Positions 17,434-24,435 of a stretch of 64,000 bases of DNA are shown here, piece by piece (the first letter of the stretch is position 1; each line of letters opens with the position of its first letter). Source of the DNA: Halomicrobium sp. LC1Hm (lineage in GTDB: Archaea > Halobacteriota > Halobacteria > Halobacteriales > Haloarculaceae). The notes beneath the pieces are model-generated. The model did not search any database and was not told the origin of the DNA. It saw nothing but the letters and a program-made list of their open reading frames with translations. The position numbers and the translations under genes are program-made. The stretch lies in contig NZ_CP044129.1 of the NCBI RefSeq assembly GCF_009617995.1, positions 744,001-808,000 on the forward strand. The letters run 5' to 3'.

Positions 17434-18738
17434 CTACCGCTCGCTGACGATCGCCGGGACCTCGCCGGCCGGCTGTGTCGTCATCGCCGGCTCCAGTGAC
17501 AGCGACGACTGGGGATCGAGCTCGAACCGCCGGCCGATCGTCGCCAGCACGAGCGTCGCCTCCAGCAGCGCGAAGCGTCGTCCCAGACAGACCCGCGGCC
17601 CGGCTCCGAACGGAGCGAAGGCGTACCCCGCAGACTGGGGGTTCCTTTCGAGCCACCGTGACGGCCGGAACGCCGACGGCTCGTCGTAGTATCGCGCGTC
17701 GCGGTGGACCGCGTACAGGGACAGGTGGACGGTCTCTCCCGCCGGAATCCGGTATCCACCGACCTCGACCGCCCGCGTCGTCCGGCGCGGTATCGTGTGA
17801 ATCGGCGGATACAGCCGGAGCGCCTCGTTGACGATCCGCTCGGTCACGTCGAGCTCGCTCACGTCGGAGAGGGTCGGATCCCGATCGCCGAGCACGGCGT
17901 CGAGTTCCGCGTGGAACCGCTCGCGCAACTCCGGCGCTCGACCGAGGTGATACAGCGCGTATGTCATCGCCAGCCCGGTCGTGTCGTGACCCGCAAACAG
18001 CATCGTCTGGACCTGATCGACGATCTCCGCGTCGGTGAGCGTTCCCTCGTCGCTCTCTTGGGCCGCGACGAGTGCCGACAGCAGATCGTCGCCCCGCTCT
18101 CCCTCTCGGCGCTCAGCGATGAGTCGCTCGGCCTCGTCCTGGAGAGTCGCCCGTGCCCGCTTGAACCGGCGACGGGCCGGCGTCGGCACCCACCCGGGGA
18201 GCGCCCACGACGACGGTTCGAACCAGGCGTTGAGGTCGTTTGCTGCCCGCCGCAGCCGCTCGTCGCCGTCGAGCGCGAGGCGGCGATCGAACAGCGTTCC
18301 CATGAGGTTTTCGAGGGCCAGCGCGCGAGCCTGTTCGTGCAGCGAGATCCGGTCGCCCGACTCCCAGCGCTCGATGCGAGCGGTCGTCAACGCGACCATC
18401 TCCTCGGCGTACGATCGAATCCGTGCCGGGTAGAAAAACGACTCCAGCACCTCTCGCTGGCGCTCCCACGCCTCGCCGGTCACGGAGATGATGCCGTCCC
18501 CGAAGGCGAACTCGAAGTCTGGGCCCTTCGTGAACGCCGCCCGTTCAGACACCAAGGCCTGCTCTATGTAGTCGGGGTGTGCCAGCACGTAGAGGTCGCC
18601 GACGCCGAGGACGGTGACCCGAAAGCAGTCCCCGACCGTCCCGACGGCCTCCTCGATGAACCCGAAGGCGTCGGTGACGTAGTTCGGCGTGTGGCCGACC
18701 AGCGGATACCCCTCTGGCGACGGCGGCGCGTCTGTCAC
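17434..18738 (-). CDS. Cytochrome P450
   Basis: A soluble P450 of 434 aa with no membrane anchor. It shows the I-helix oxygen-activation motif MLFAGHDTTGLAMTY, the ExxR motif (VNEALRLYPPIHTIPRRT), the FRPSRWLE segment and the heme-binding loop FAPFGAGPRVCLGRRFA with the Cys thiolate ligand. The substrate is unknown; haloarchaeal relatives are of the bacterial BM3-like heme-domain type. A TTG at 18759 is in frame, but a TATA box (TTAAAAC-type, 18763-18769) lies 25-31 bp before the GTG at 18738, so I choose GTG. No ferredoxin or reductase partner lies next to it. Confidence 0.93.
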   Translation of the reverse strand: MTDAPPSPEGYPLVGHTPNYVTDAFGFIEEAVGTVGDCFRVTVLGVGDLYVLAHPDYIEQALVSERAAFTKGPDFEFAFGDGIISVTGEAWERQREVLESFFYPARIRSYAEEMVALTTARIERWESGDRISLHEQARALALENLMGTLFDRRLALDGDERLRRAANDLNAWFEPSSWALPGWVPTPARRRFKRARATLQDEAERLIAERREGERGDDLLSALVAAQESDEGTLTDAEIVDQVQTMLFAGHDTTGLAMTYALYHLGRAPELRERFHAELDAVLGDRDPTLSDVSELDVTERIVNEALRLYPPIHTIPRRTTRAVEVGGYRIPAGETVHLSLYAVHRDARYYDEPSAFRPSRWLERNPQSAGYAFAPFGAGPRVCLGRRFALLEATLVLATIGRRFELDPQSSLSLEPAMTTQPAGEVPAIVSER

Positions 18739-18819
18739 GGCTACGAACGTGACGGGCAACCGTTAAAACCCACCGGTCACGTGACGGTGCTTTATCCCCC
18801 TGCGGTCGCTCACACCGGC
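18739..18819. promoter_or_regulatory. Divergent promoter region between P450 and SDR gene
   Basis: An 81-bp region between divergent genes. For the minus strand a GTTTTAAC TATA-like box is at 18761-18768, 24-30 bp from the GTG start at 18738. For the plus strand CTTTATCC at 18790-18797 is 24-31 bp from the ATG at 18820. Both spacings fit leaderless haloarchaeal transcripts. The sequence CACCGGTCACGTGACGGTG between the boxes contains the palindrome GTCACGTGAC (18776-18785), a possible shared operator. Confidence 0.5.
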
Positions 18820-19830
18820 ATGGACGTACTCGTCATCGGCGGCACCGGACTGATCAGCACGGCCGTCTCGCGCCAGCTCGTCGCGGCCGGCCACGACGTG
18901 ACCTGTTTCACTCGCGGAGAGACCGACGCCGAGTTGCCGGACACGGTGTCGTTCGTCCACGGCGACCGCGACGACGACGCCGCCCTGAAACGCGCCCGCG
19001 ACGCGGTCGAGCCCGACTGCGTGATCGACATGGTCTGTTTCGCCCCCGCACAGGCCGAAGCCGCCGTCGAGATCTTCGCGGGGATCGAGCAGTACGTCTT
19101 CTGTTCGACGGTCGACGTGTACCACCGCCCGCTGGCGACCAACCCCGTCACGGAAGACGCCGCCCGCGAGCCGGCCGTCAGCGAGTACGGCGCGGACAAG
19201 GCCGCCTGCGAGGATCGCTTCCTGGCCGCCCACGACGACGGCGCGTTCGCCGCCACCGTGCTCCGCCCGTGGAGCACCTACGGCGAGGGCGGGCCGGTGC
19301 TCCACACGCTCGGCGTCGGCACCTACTACGTCGACCGGATCCGGAAGGGCAAGCCCATCGTCGTCCACGGCGACGGCCAGTCGCTGTGGGGACCGTGCCA
19401 CCGCGACGACGTGGCCGCGGCGTTCGTCGCCGCCGTCGGCAACGGCGACGCGTACGGCGAGTGCTACCATGTCACCAGCGAGGAGGTGATCACCTGGAAC
19501 CAGTACCACCGGACCGTCGCCGACGCGCTGGACGCTCCCGAGCCCGACCTCGTCCACGTTCCGACGACCGTCCTCGCCGACGCCGTCCCGGACCGCACGG
19601 CGATGCTGCGCGATCACTTCCAGTTCTCGACGGTGTTCGACAACAGCAAGGCGAGACGAGACCTGGACTTCGAGTACACCGTCAGCTTCGAGGACGGGGT
19701 TCGTCGGACCGTCGAGCGACTCGACGCCGACGGCCGGATCGAGCCCTGGGACAGCGAGAACGACGACGAGCTGATCGCGGCGTGGCGCGACGCCACCGCC
19801 GACTTTCGTGCATCGTTCGAACGGTCGTGA
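18820..19830 (+). CDS. NAD(P)-dependent epimerase/dehydratase (SDR family)
   Basis: A 336-aa extended SDR. The N-terminal nucleotide-binding motif is VLVIGGTGLISTAVSRQL, followed by VDMVCFAPAQ and STVDVYHRP; the usual Ser/Tyr/Lys catalytic set appears as CSTVDVY and EYGADKAACED (YxxxK). C-terminal segments (VHGDGQSLWGPCHRDDVAAAF, CYHVTSEEVITWNQYHR) resemble plant and archaeal RNA-binding-like/nucleotide-sugar epimerases. The substrate is probably a nucleotide sugar but cannot be fixed. The frame is open far upstream, but that region is antisense to the P450; the ATG at 18820 has a suitable TATA box. Confidence 0.87.
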   Translation: MDVLVIGGTGLISTAVSRQLVAAGHDVTCFTRGETDAELPDTVSFVHGDRDDDAALKRARDAVEPDCVIDMVCFAPAQAEAAVEIFAGIEQYVFCSTVDVYHRPLATNPVTEDAAREPAVSEYGADKAACEDRFLAAHDDGAFAATVLRPWSTYGEGGPVLHTLGVGTYYVDRIRKGKPIVVHGDGQSLWGPCHRDDVAAAFVAAVGNGDAYGECYHVTSEEVITWNQYHRTVADALDAPEPDLVHVPTTVLADAVPDRTAMLRDHFQFSTVFDNSKARRDLDFEYTVSFEDGVRRTVERLDADGRIEPWDSENDDELIAAWRDATADFRASFERS

Positions 19831-19917
19831 CGCCCGGCCTTCATATGGAACGTTGTCGTTGCGTACCGGTGTGCGACGAGGGAGACGCTCACCGGTACAT
19901 CGCTACAACGGTCCGTA

Positions 19918-20352
19918 TCAGTCGACGATCGCGGACACCCACTCCGACAGTGACACGAACGAGAGGCGATCGCGGAGGAGGAACCACGGACTCGCCAGCG
20001 CCGCCCCGAGCGCGTTGGCGTAGGCGTCTCCCAGCCCGAAGTAGCGGTTGGGCAGGAACCACTGCCAGATCTCGATGCCGACGCCGTAGGCCACGGTGAT
20101 CCCGAGCACGAACACCGCGAGCCGGCCGGTCGACCACCGCCAGGTGCTCGTGGCGTACGCCAGTGTCCCACCGAAGGCGGCGTACGCGAGGAAGTGACGC
20201 CACTTGTCCAGCGGGAGGAGATCGAAGGGCTTGACGATTGGTTCTCCCGGCGGCGCGACGACTACCGAGAGCGTGAAGATCACACCACCGACCACGGCGA
20301 CGGCGAGCCACCGGAGCCACGACGGCAACAGCGGGACGCGAAAAGCACTCAT
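19918..20352 (-). CDS. VanZ-like membrane protein
   Basis: A 144-aa protein with four hydrophobic helices. The VanZ-type pattern is visible: LLPLDKWRHFLAYAAFGGTLAY (Asp-Lys-xx-His in front of helix 2) and VAYGVGIEIWQWFLPNRYFGLGDAYANALGA (Glu in helix 3, Asp-Xaa-xx-Asn before helix 4). The family is named after the teicoplanin-resistance accessory protein; in archaea the role is unknown, possibly a phosphotransferase or lipid function. It is convergent with the SDR gene. Confidence 0.85.
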   Translation of the reverse strand: MSAFRVPLLPSWLRWLAVAVVGGVIFTLSVVVAPPGEPIVKPFDLLPLDKWRHFLAYAAFGGTLAYATSTWRWSTGRLAVFVLGITVAYGVGIEIWQWFLPNRYFGLGDAYANALGAALASPWFLLRDRLSFVSLSEWVSAIVD

Positions 20353-20428
20353 TGGCTACGTTGCCGACAGAGAGGGGTAAAAGCGATGTGGTCGCGGGCG
20401 ACGCGCTCGTGGCGACGACCCCACCGTG

Positions 20429-21442
20429 TCAGGCGTTCGTCTTGTACAGGCTGCCGTCGTCGTCGTAGCGGGCCTCGAAGATCCGGTCGAACTGGTCGTC
20501 GGAGATCGTCACGTCGATCGCCCCGAGGTTCTCGTCGAGCTGGTCGACGGTCCGTGCGCCGACGATCGGGACGCAGTCGAAGTCGGGTTGGTCCATCAGC
20601 CAGCGCAGAGCGACCTGTGCCGGCGAGGCATCGACCTCCTCGGCGACGGCCCGGACCTCGTCGAGGACGTGCCAGCCCCGTTCCGAGACGTAGAAATCGA
20701 GGAAGCGATCGTCGAACTGGGCACGCGTGTCTTCGGGCGCGTCCAGCTCGTAGGTCCCGTCGCCCGCACGCTCGTACTTGCCGGTGAGGAAGCCACCGGC
20801 CAGCGGCGAGTACGGACAGACCGCGAGATTCTGGTCGGCACACACGTCGAGGTACTCGGCCACGTCCTCGTAGTAGGCGGCGTGAAAGAGGGGCTGGGTG
20901 ACGGTGAACGCCTCGTAGTTGTTCACGTCGGCCTTCCACAGGCCCTTGGTGAGCTTCCAGGCGTCGGCCGTCGACAGGCCGACGTTGTGGACCTTCCCCT
21001 CGCTGACGAGGTCGTCGACGGCGCGCAGCGTCTGTTCGATCGGCGTGTCGTCGTCGAACCGATGCAGGTAGAGGATGTCGAGGTAGTCCGTCTGCAGTCG
21101 GTCCAGCGACCCCTCGACCTCCGCGCGGACGTTCTTCTTCGAGAGGTTCTCCTGGAAGCGCGAGACCGTCGACCAGAAGCACTTCGAGGCGATGACGTAG
21201 TCCTCGCGGTCCCGGTCTTCGAGCCACTCACCGATCCACCGCTCGGAGTCGCCGCCGCCGTAGCCGTTGGCGGTGTCGATGAAGTTGCCGCCGCGCTCGG
21301 CGAAGGCGTCGAGCAGCTCGTGGGCGTCCTCGCGGTCCGTCTCGACGACGCCGCTGTCCTCGTGTTCCTTGCCGAAGCGCCACGTCCCGAGACAGATCGG
21401 CGATACCTGCAGGCCGGTCGTACCGAGTCGTCGGTAGTGCAT
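20429..21442 (-). CDS. Aldo/keto reductase
   Basis: A 337-aa NADPH-dependent (beta/alpha)8-barrel oxidoreductase. Features: RRLGTTGLQVSPICLGTW start, FIDTANGYGGGDSER (the catalytic Asp and Tyr), VIASKCFW (catalytic Lys), LDILYLHRFD (catalytic His region), GKVHNVGLST and the C-terminal VPIVGARTVDQLDENLGA cofactor-binding loop. Such enzymes in haloarchaea act on sugars or aldehydes; the substrate is not predictable. It appears to be a single-gene unit with 76 bp to the VanZ-like gene. Confidence 0.93.
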   Translation of the reverse strand: MHYRRLGTTGLQVSPICLGTWRFGKEHEDSGVVETDREDAHELLDAFAERGGNFIDTANGYGGGDSERWIGEWLEDRDREDYVIASKCFWSTVSRFQENLSKKNVRAEVEGSLDRLQTDYLDILYLHRFDDDTPIEQTLRAVDDLVSEGKVHNVGLSTADAWKLTKGLWKADVNNYEAFTVTQPLFHAAYYEDVAEYLDVCADQNLAVCPYSPLAGGFLTGKYERAGDGTYELDAPEDTRAQFDDRFLDFYVSERGWHVLDEVRAVAEEVDASPAQVALRWLMDQPDFDCVPIVGARTVDQLDENLGAIDVTISDDQFDRIFEARYDDDGSLYKTNA

Positions 21443-21582
21443 ACGGACTCGTCTGTGTGCGCGAACGGGATAACTGGGGTGGGTCGGCCTGGTCCGACAA
21501 CGGTGCGCTACGGCCAGGCCCGTACACCGACACAGCTTGCACCACCAGCACCTTTTTGCGAACTCTACTACAAGTGACGAAC

Positions 21583-21726
21583 ATGAGCCTCACGGCAGAC
21601 GATTTCCGTGATTTCCTGGTAACGGATCCTGAGGACGACGAGACAGATCCACTCGGGGATGCACTCGATGAGTTAGCCGTCGATGTCGAGGTCGACGCTG
21701 TCGAGGCCGTTCGTGACGTGCGATAG
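21583..21726 (+). CDS. Very small acidic protein, unknown
   Basis: A 47-aa open frame starting MSLTADDFRDFLVTDPEDDE, with about a third acidic residues and no Cys. A T-rich TATA-like box (CCTTTTTGCG, 21551-21560) lies 23-32 bp upstream of the ATG, a normal leaderless spacing, which supports a real small gene. It ends 30 bp from the 3' end of the convergent DUF488 gene. No family recognised; it could instead be the remaining 5' end of a longer gene. Confidence 0.45.
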   Translation: MSLTADDFRDFLVTDPEDDETDPLGDALDELAVDVEVDAVEAVRDVR

Positions 21727-21756
21727 CGGCTAGCCGCATCGTCCTCGATGTAGAAG

Positions 21757-22227
21757 CTATACCCGACTACGTAGTTCCTCTCGCAGGATTGTCCGGTGAC
21801 AGCGCTTCTGGTCGGTGTTCTCGTAGCAGACCAGCGCCACGTCCTCGCCCGCCTGCAAGAGTGAGACCAGATCGTCCATCGAAGCCCGGACCTCGCCGCT
21901 GGTGAGGTGATCGCGATACGTCTCCTCGAAGTCGAGTTCCTCCCAGGCGGCGTTGTGAGCACCCTCCTCGCACATACCGTCGAGCTTGAACGACTCCTCG
22001 CGAGACTGGAACTCTTCGAGGAAGTCCGATGGCGGCCCGAGCGCAGGGCGGTTCTCGTCGACCGCGCCGTGGAACCACGGCGTCGGCGAGCGCACCACGC
22101 CGACGCGACGGGTGCCTTGGGGGAGGTCGACGAGGTCGTGCTGGAGAGCGGCGACGTAGGTGTCGAACAATTCCCCGGGCACGAATGGCCGTTGACACGC
22201 CAGCGACAAAAGGAGTCTCACCATCAT
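21757..22227 (-). CDS. DUF488 family protein
   Basis: A 156-aa soluble protein. The C-terminal ALVCYENTDQKRCHRTILREEL is the hallmark DUF488 segment (Cys-Tyr-Glu, then C-H-R), and AWEELDFEETYRDHLTS fits the helix before it. DUF488 proteins are of unknown function; conserved Cys and His suggest nucleotide or metal chemistry. Start MMVRLLLSLACQRP is accepted; the second Met is equally possible. It is transcribed toward the small ORF at 21583-21726. Confidence 0.78.
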   Translation of the reverse strand: MMVRLLLSLACQRPFVPGELFDTYVAALQHDLVDLPQGTRRVGVVRSPTPWFHGAVDENRPALGPPSDFLEEFQSREESFKLDGMCEEGAHNAAWEELDFEETYRDHLTSGEVRASMDDLVSLLQAGEDVALVCYENTDQKRCHRTILREELRSRV

Positions 22228-22322
22228 ACTGAAGCGGCCGTCGGAATGCGAAACCGGATGAAAAGCGCGAACGGGGAAGTGAGAGCGTGAGCTTCGGTCG
22301 GACAGATCGATCGGTATTCAAG

Positions 22323-22754
22323 TCAGGTATCGTGGAGATCTTCGACATGTGTCTCGAGCCACTCCAATACTGCGAACAGTACACTGAGGTGATGATCCTC
22401 GTCGATCTCGGATGGTTCGACAGATGCCGATGCGTCCGGTAGTGGGTGGAAGTGAGCTCGTGGGTCATCGGGCTTTGGATGGCGGTCCCAGCGACACTGC
22501 CGACTGTGATCAGCATAGGATTCGACGTAGTGAAACGTGTAGTCACCTCCTTCGAACCATCGCACGTCGAGGCGGACACTCACCACCTGTTCTGGGTACT
22601 GGCTGGCATCGATCGATAGCTCGAGTTGTCGTGGGGAAATCGAATCGGGTCGAAACGCCCAGCCGTCGACCAACGGATGAGAGGCAGCACGCTGGGCCAG
22701 TACCTCGAGCGTTGCAGTATCGAGTGGTCCGCTCGTCCCGTCGGCGTCTGTCAC
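22323..22754 (-). CDS. TumE/DUF6516-like protein, module A (possible toxin)
   Basis: A 143-aa protein starting with a GTG (VTDADGTSG) that overlaps the stop of the upstream regulator by 4 bp (GTGA). The core has VVSVRLDVRWFEGGDYTFHYVE, then CRWDRHPKPDDPRAHFHPLPDA and a C-terminal helix VLFAVLEWLETHVEDL. The W-D-R-H-P and H-F-H motifs match my memory of the TumE/DUF6516 family, described as a toxin partner. It is 35-40% similar by eye to the partner gene at 23319-23771. The longer in-frame start at 22838 lies inside the upstream gene and is not needed. Confidence 0.7.
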   Translation of the reverse strand: MTDADGTSGPLDTATLEVLAQRAASHPLVDGWAFRPDSISPRQLELSIDASQYPEQVVSVRLDVRWFEGGDYTFHYVESYADHSRQCRWDRHPKPDDPRAHFHPLPDASASVEPSEIDEDHHLSVLFAVLEWLETHVEDLHDT

Positions 22755-23263
22755 ACGTGCGCTCCATCCTCGGATCGTGTCTCCGACCGCTGAACTGCAC
22801 GGCGAAGGACGCGAATATCTCGCCGCACGGTCCGCCACTCACTGAGGTCCGCCCAGTGCTCGTGGAGTTCGTCGTGGGAATCGGTTGGGAGGTCTTCGTC
22901 AGTGACGGCATCAGGATCCGGGACGCCGTACTGTTCCTGAAACGTCGCGTCCTGTTCGAGCAACGCCTCGACACGCTCTCGAAGGACTTCCGGCCGGTGC
23001 TCTTTTGCGAGCGATTCGATACGCTTCCAGGTGAGATAGGCGTCGTTTCGTCGATACCGAGCGGGACGGCCCTCGTCTTGTTCGGCGATCCCCATCTCGA
23101 CGAGTTGTTCGAGCGCTTCTCGAGCGCCCGTCTCAGAACATTTTGCTCGATCAGCAATCTCTGGCGCGGTCTGAAACGACTGTGTACCGAGTACGATGTC
23201 GTAGACACGCTGGAAGGTCGTCCGCCCTTCGTGCCATCGCTGTTCGGGATCCGTGTTGTTCAT
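22751..23263 (-). CDS. Winged-helix regulator (DUF7342-like), module A (possible antitoxin)
   Basis: A 170-aa protein with an N-terminal winged helix: YDIVLGTQSFQTAPEIADRA, SETGAREALEQLVEMGIAEQ, GRPARYRRNDAYLTWKRIE. The rest is helical, with a coiled-coil-like stretch (residues 80-105) and RTVRRDIRVLRRAVQ near the end. I recall this architecture as DUF7342, usually next to TumE-like genes in haloarchaea. The TATA box (CATATAT, 23287-23293) lies 24-30 bp before the ATG. It is coupled to its partner by a 4-bp overlap. Confidence 0.75.
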   Translation of the reverse strand: MNNTDPEQRWHEGRTTFQRVYDIVLGTQSFQTAPEIADRAKCSETGAREALEQLVEMGIAEQDEGRPARYRRNDAYLTWKRIESLAKEHRPEVLRERVEALLEQDATFQEQYGVPDPDAVTDEDLPTDSHDELHEHWADLSEWRTVRRDIRVLRRAVQRSETRSEDGAHV

Positions 23264-23286
23264 ACACGAAATTCAGTCGCGCAGAT

Positions 23287-23317
23287 CATATATCTTTGCC
23301 TCGGACAGAATATCCGA
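23287..23317 (-). promoter_or_regulatory. Promoter and candidate operator of module A
   Basis: On the minus strand a TATA element (ATATATG, 23287-23293) lies 24-30 bp before the ATG at 23263. Directly upstream is the inverted repeat TCGGA-7 nt-TCCGA (23301-23317), overlapping the expected BRE. Autorepression by the module's own winged-helix protein is an inference. Confidence 0.45.
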
Positions 23318-23318
23318 C

Positions 23319-23771
23319 TCAATCGCTATCTGCTGGCGTCCATATTCGCTCGATCCGTTGTTCGATCGCAGTGTGGACTGTCGAGTAGACGTCCAACGGG
23401 TGTGTCAGATCCGCCGAAAGATCCTCGATTGGCGTTCCACCTGGTGGGTGATGGAAATGCAACCGGGCGTTGTGATTGTTGGGATGCCTGTCCCAGCGAC
23501 ACTCCCACTGCTGATCGTCCTGTCTCTCGACGTAGTGGGCCGAGAAATCGCCACTCTCGAACCAACGGATGTCCAGGCGAACCTCCTCAATACCGGAGGA
23601 ATAGTGACTCAAATCGAGGACAGCGCGAAGTGTGCGTGGTTCGTGTGCGTTCGGCTCGAAGTCCGTCTTCTCGACGAGTGGATCCTCACCCAGATGTTTC
23701 TCAAGGAGGCGCAGTGTCTGTCGATCAGGTGGCCCAGTCGTCCTTGGGGGCTCTTCGGGTGACTCTGTCAC
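23319..23771 (-). CDS. TumE/DUF6516-like protein, module B (possible toxin)
   Basis: A 150-aa paralogue of the protein at 22323-22754. It shares EVRLDIRWFESGDFSAHYVE, ECRWDRHPNNHNARLHFHHPP and a short C-terminal helix (TAIEQRIERIW). Its ATG overlaps the regulator's stop by 4 bp (ATGA). The spacing of W, D, R, H and the H-x-H pair is the same in both paralogues, which suggests a common active or metal site. Function as a toxin is inferred from the family and the regulator-partner pairing. Confidence 0.7.
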   Translation of the reverse strand: MTESPEEPPRTTGPPDRQTLRLLEKHLGEDPLVEKTDFEPNAHEPRTLRAVLDLSHYSSGIEEVRLDIRWFESGDFSAHYVERQDDQQWECRWDRHPNNHNARLHFHHPPGGTPIEDLSADLTHPLDVYSTVHTAIEQRIERIWTPADSD

Positions 23772-24289
23772 GCTGGAATGAGATGGCCATCGTTCTGTGA
23801 GATCTGACGAGCGAGTTCGTAGAGCCGGATATCGCGAATGACGGCGTGCCAGTCACCAATTGCAGCCATTCGTTCATGAACGGCATCGTGGTCATCACCA
23901 TCGAATGCCGACACCGATACCGGGTCAGTCGCCTCGAACCGCTCTTCGTAGGATTCGCGTTCTGCTTCGAGATCACTCACGCGCTCGACGATCTCCTCGA
24001 CCGTCATCTCACGGGCGATACGGCTCGCTTCTTGCCACTCCAAGTACGCGTCGTTGCGCGCATATCGGGCGGGTTGTCCGTCTGTGTCGGCGCGAGCGAT
24101 CCCCATCTCGACGAGCCGGTCGAGATGTTTCTTCGCCGCGTTCGCCGAACAATCCGCAATTTCTGCGATCTCCGCATACGGCGTCGATGTCGTGGTGCCA
24201 AGCACGACGTCGTATATCCGCCCGAACGTGTCCGTGTCCTGCTGCCAGTGGGGCTCGTCAGTCGTTGGGGTCGGATCGAACTCGTCCAT
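23768..24289 (-). CDS. Winged-helix regulator (DUF7342-like), module B (possible antitoxin)
   Basis: A 173-aa paralogue of 22751-23263: YDVVLGTTTSTPYAEIAEIADCS, AAKKHLDRLVEMGIARADTD, GQPARYARNDAYLEWQEASR, then a Glu-rich helix (EEIVERVSDLEAERESYEER) and AVIRDIRLYELARQI. The start MDEFDPTP at 24289 is chosen because the AT-rich TATA region CTATATTGCAATA lies 17-29 bp upstream; the frame is open further but holds no conserved sequence. It is coupled to the partner gene by ATGA. Confidence 0.75.
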   Translation of the reverse strand: MDEFDPTPTTDEPHWQQDTDTFGRIYDVVLGTTTSTPYAEIAEIADCSANAAKKHLDRLVEMGIARADTDGQPARYARNDAYLEWQEASRIAREMTVEEIVERVSDLEAERESYEERFEATDPVSVSAFDGDDHDAVHERMAAIGDWHAVIRDIRLYELARQISQNDGHLIPA

Positions 24290-24304
24290 ACCAGAAGGAC
24301 GGAC

Positions 24305-24318
24305 TGTATTGCAATATA
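24305..24318 (-). promoter_or_regulatory. Promoter of module B with TATTGCAATA palindrome
   Basis: A 10-bp perfect palindrome TATTGCAATA (24307-24316) coincides with the TATA element expected for the ATG at 24289. A dimeric regulator bound here would block transcription. The palindrome differs from the one at module A, so the two regulators may have separate sites. Confidence 0.4.
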
Positions 24319-24435
24319 GTTGTTGGGTCCGCAAATATATGTGAGATGGTCGCGAGATCAGGAACACATACTTCGACCCCTTTAAGTGGGTCTGCCCTTG
24401 CTCGATTCGGATGGCGAAGACGACACCGCAGATGT

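Noticed and set aside
17704-18819. Long upstream extension of the SDR gene frame
   Set aside because: It is antisense to the P450 gene. The SDR motif starts at the ATG at 18820 and a TATA box fits that start.
24400-24434. Promoter-like sequence followed by ATGGCGAAGACG, a possible truncated gene start
   Set aside because: Only nine codons before a stop or loss of similarity, and it lies at the 3' end of the convergent SWIM gene. Too short to support.
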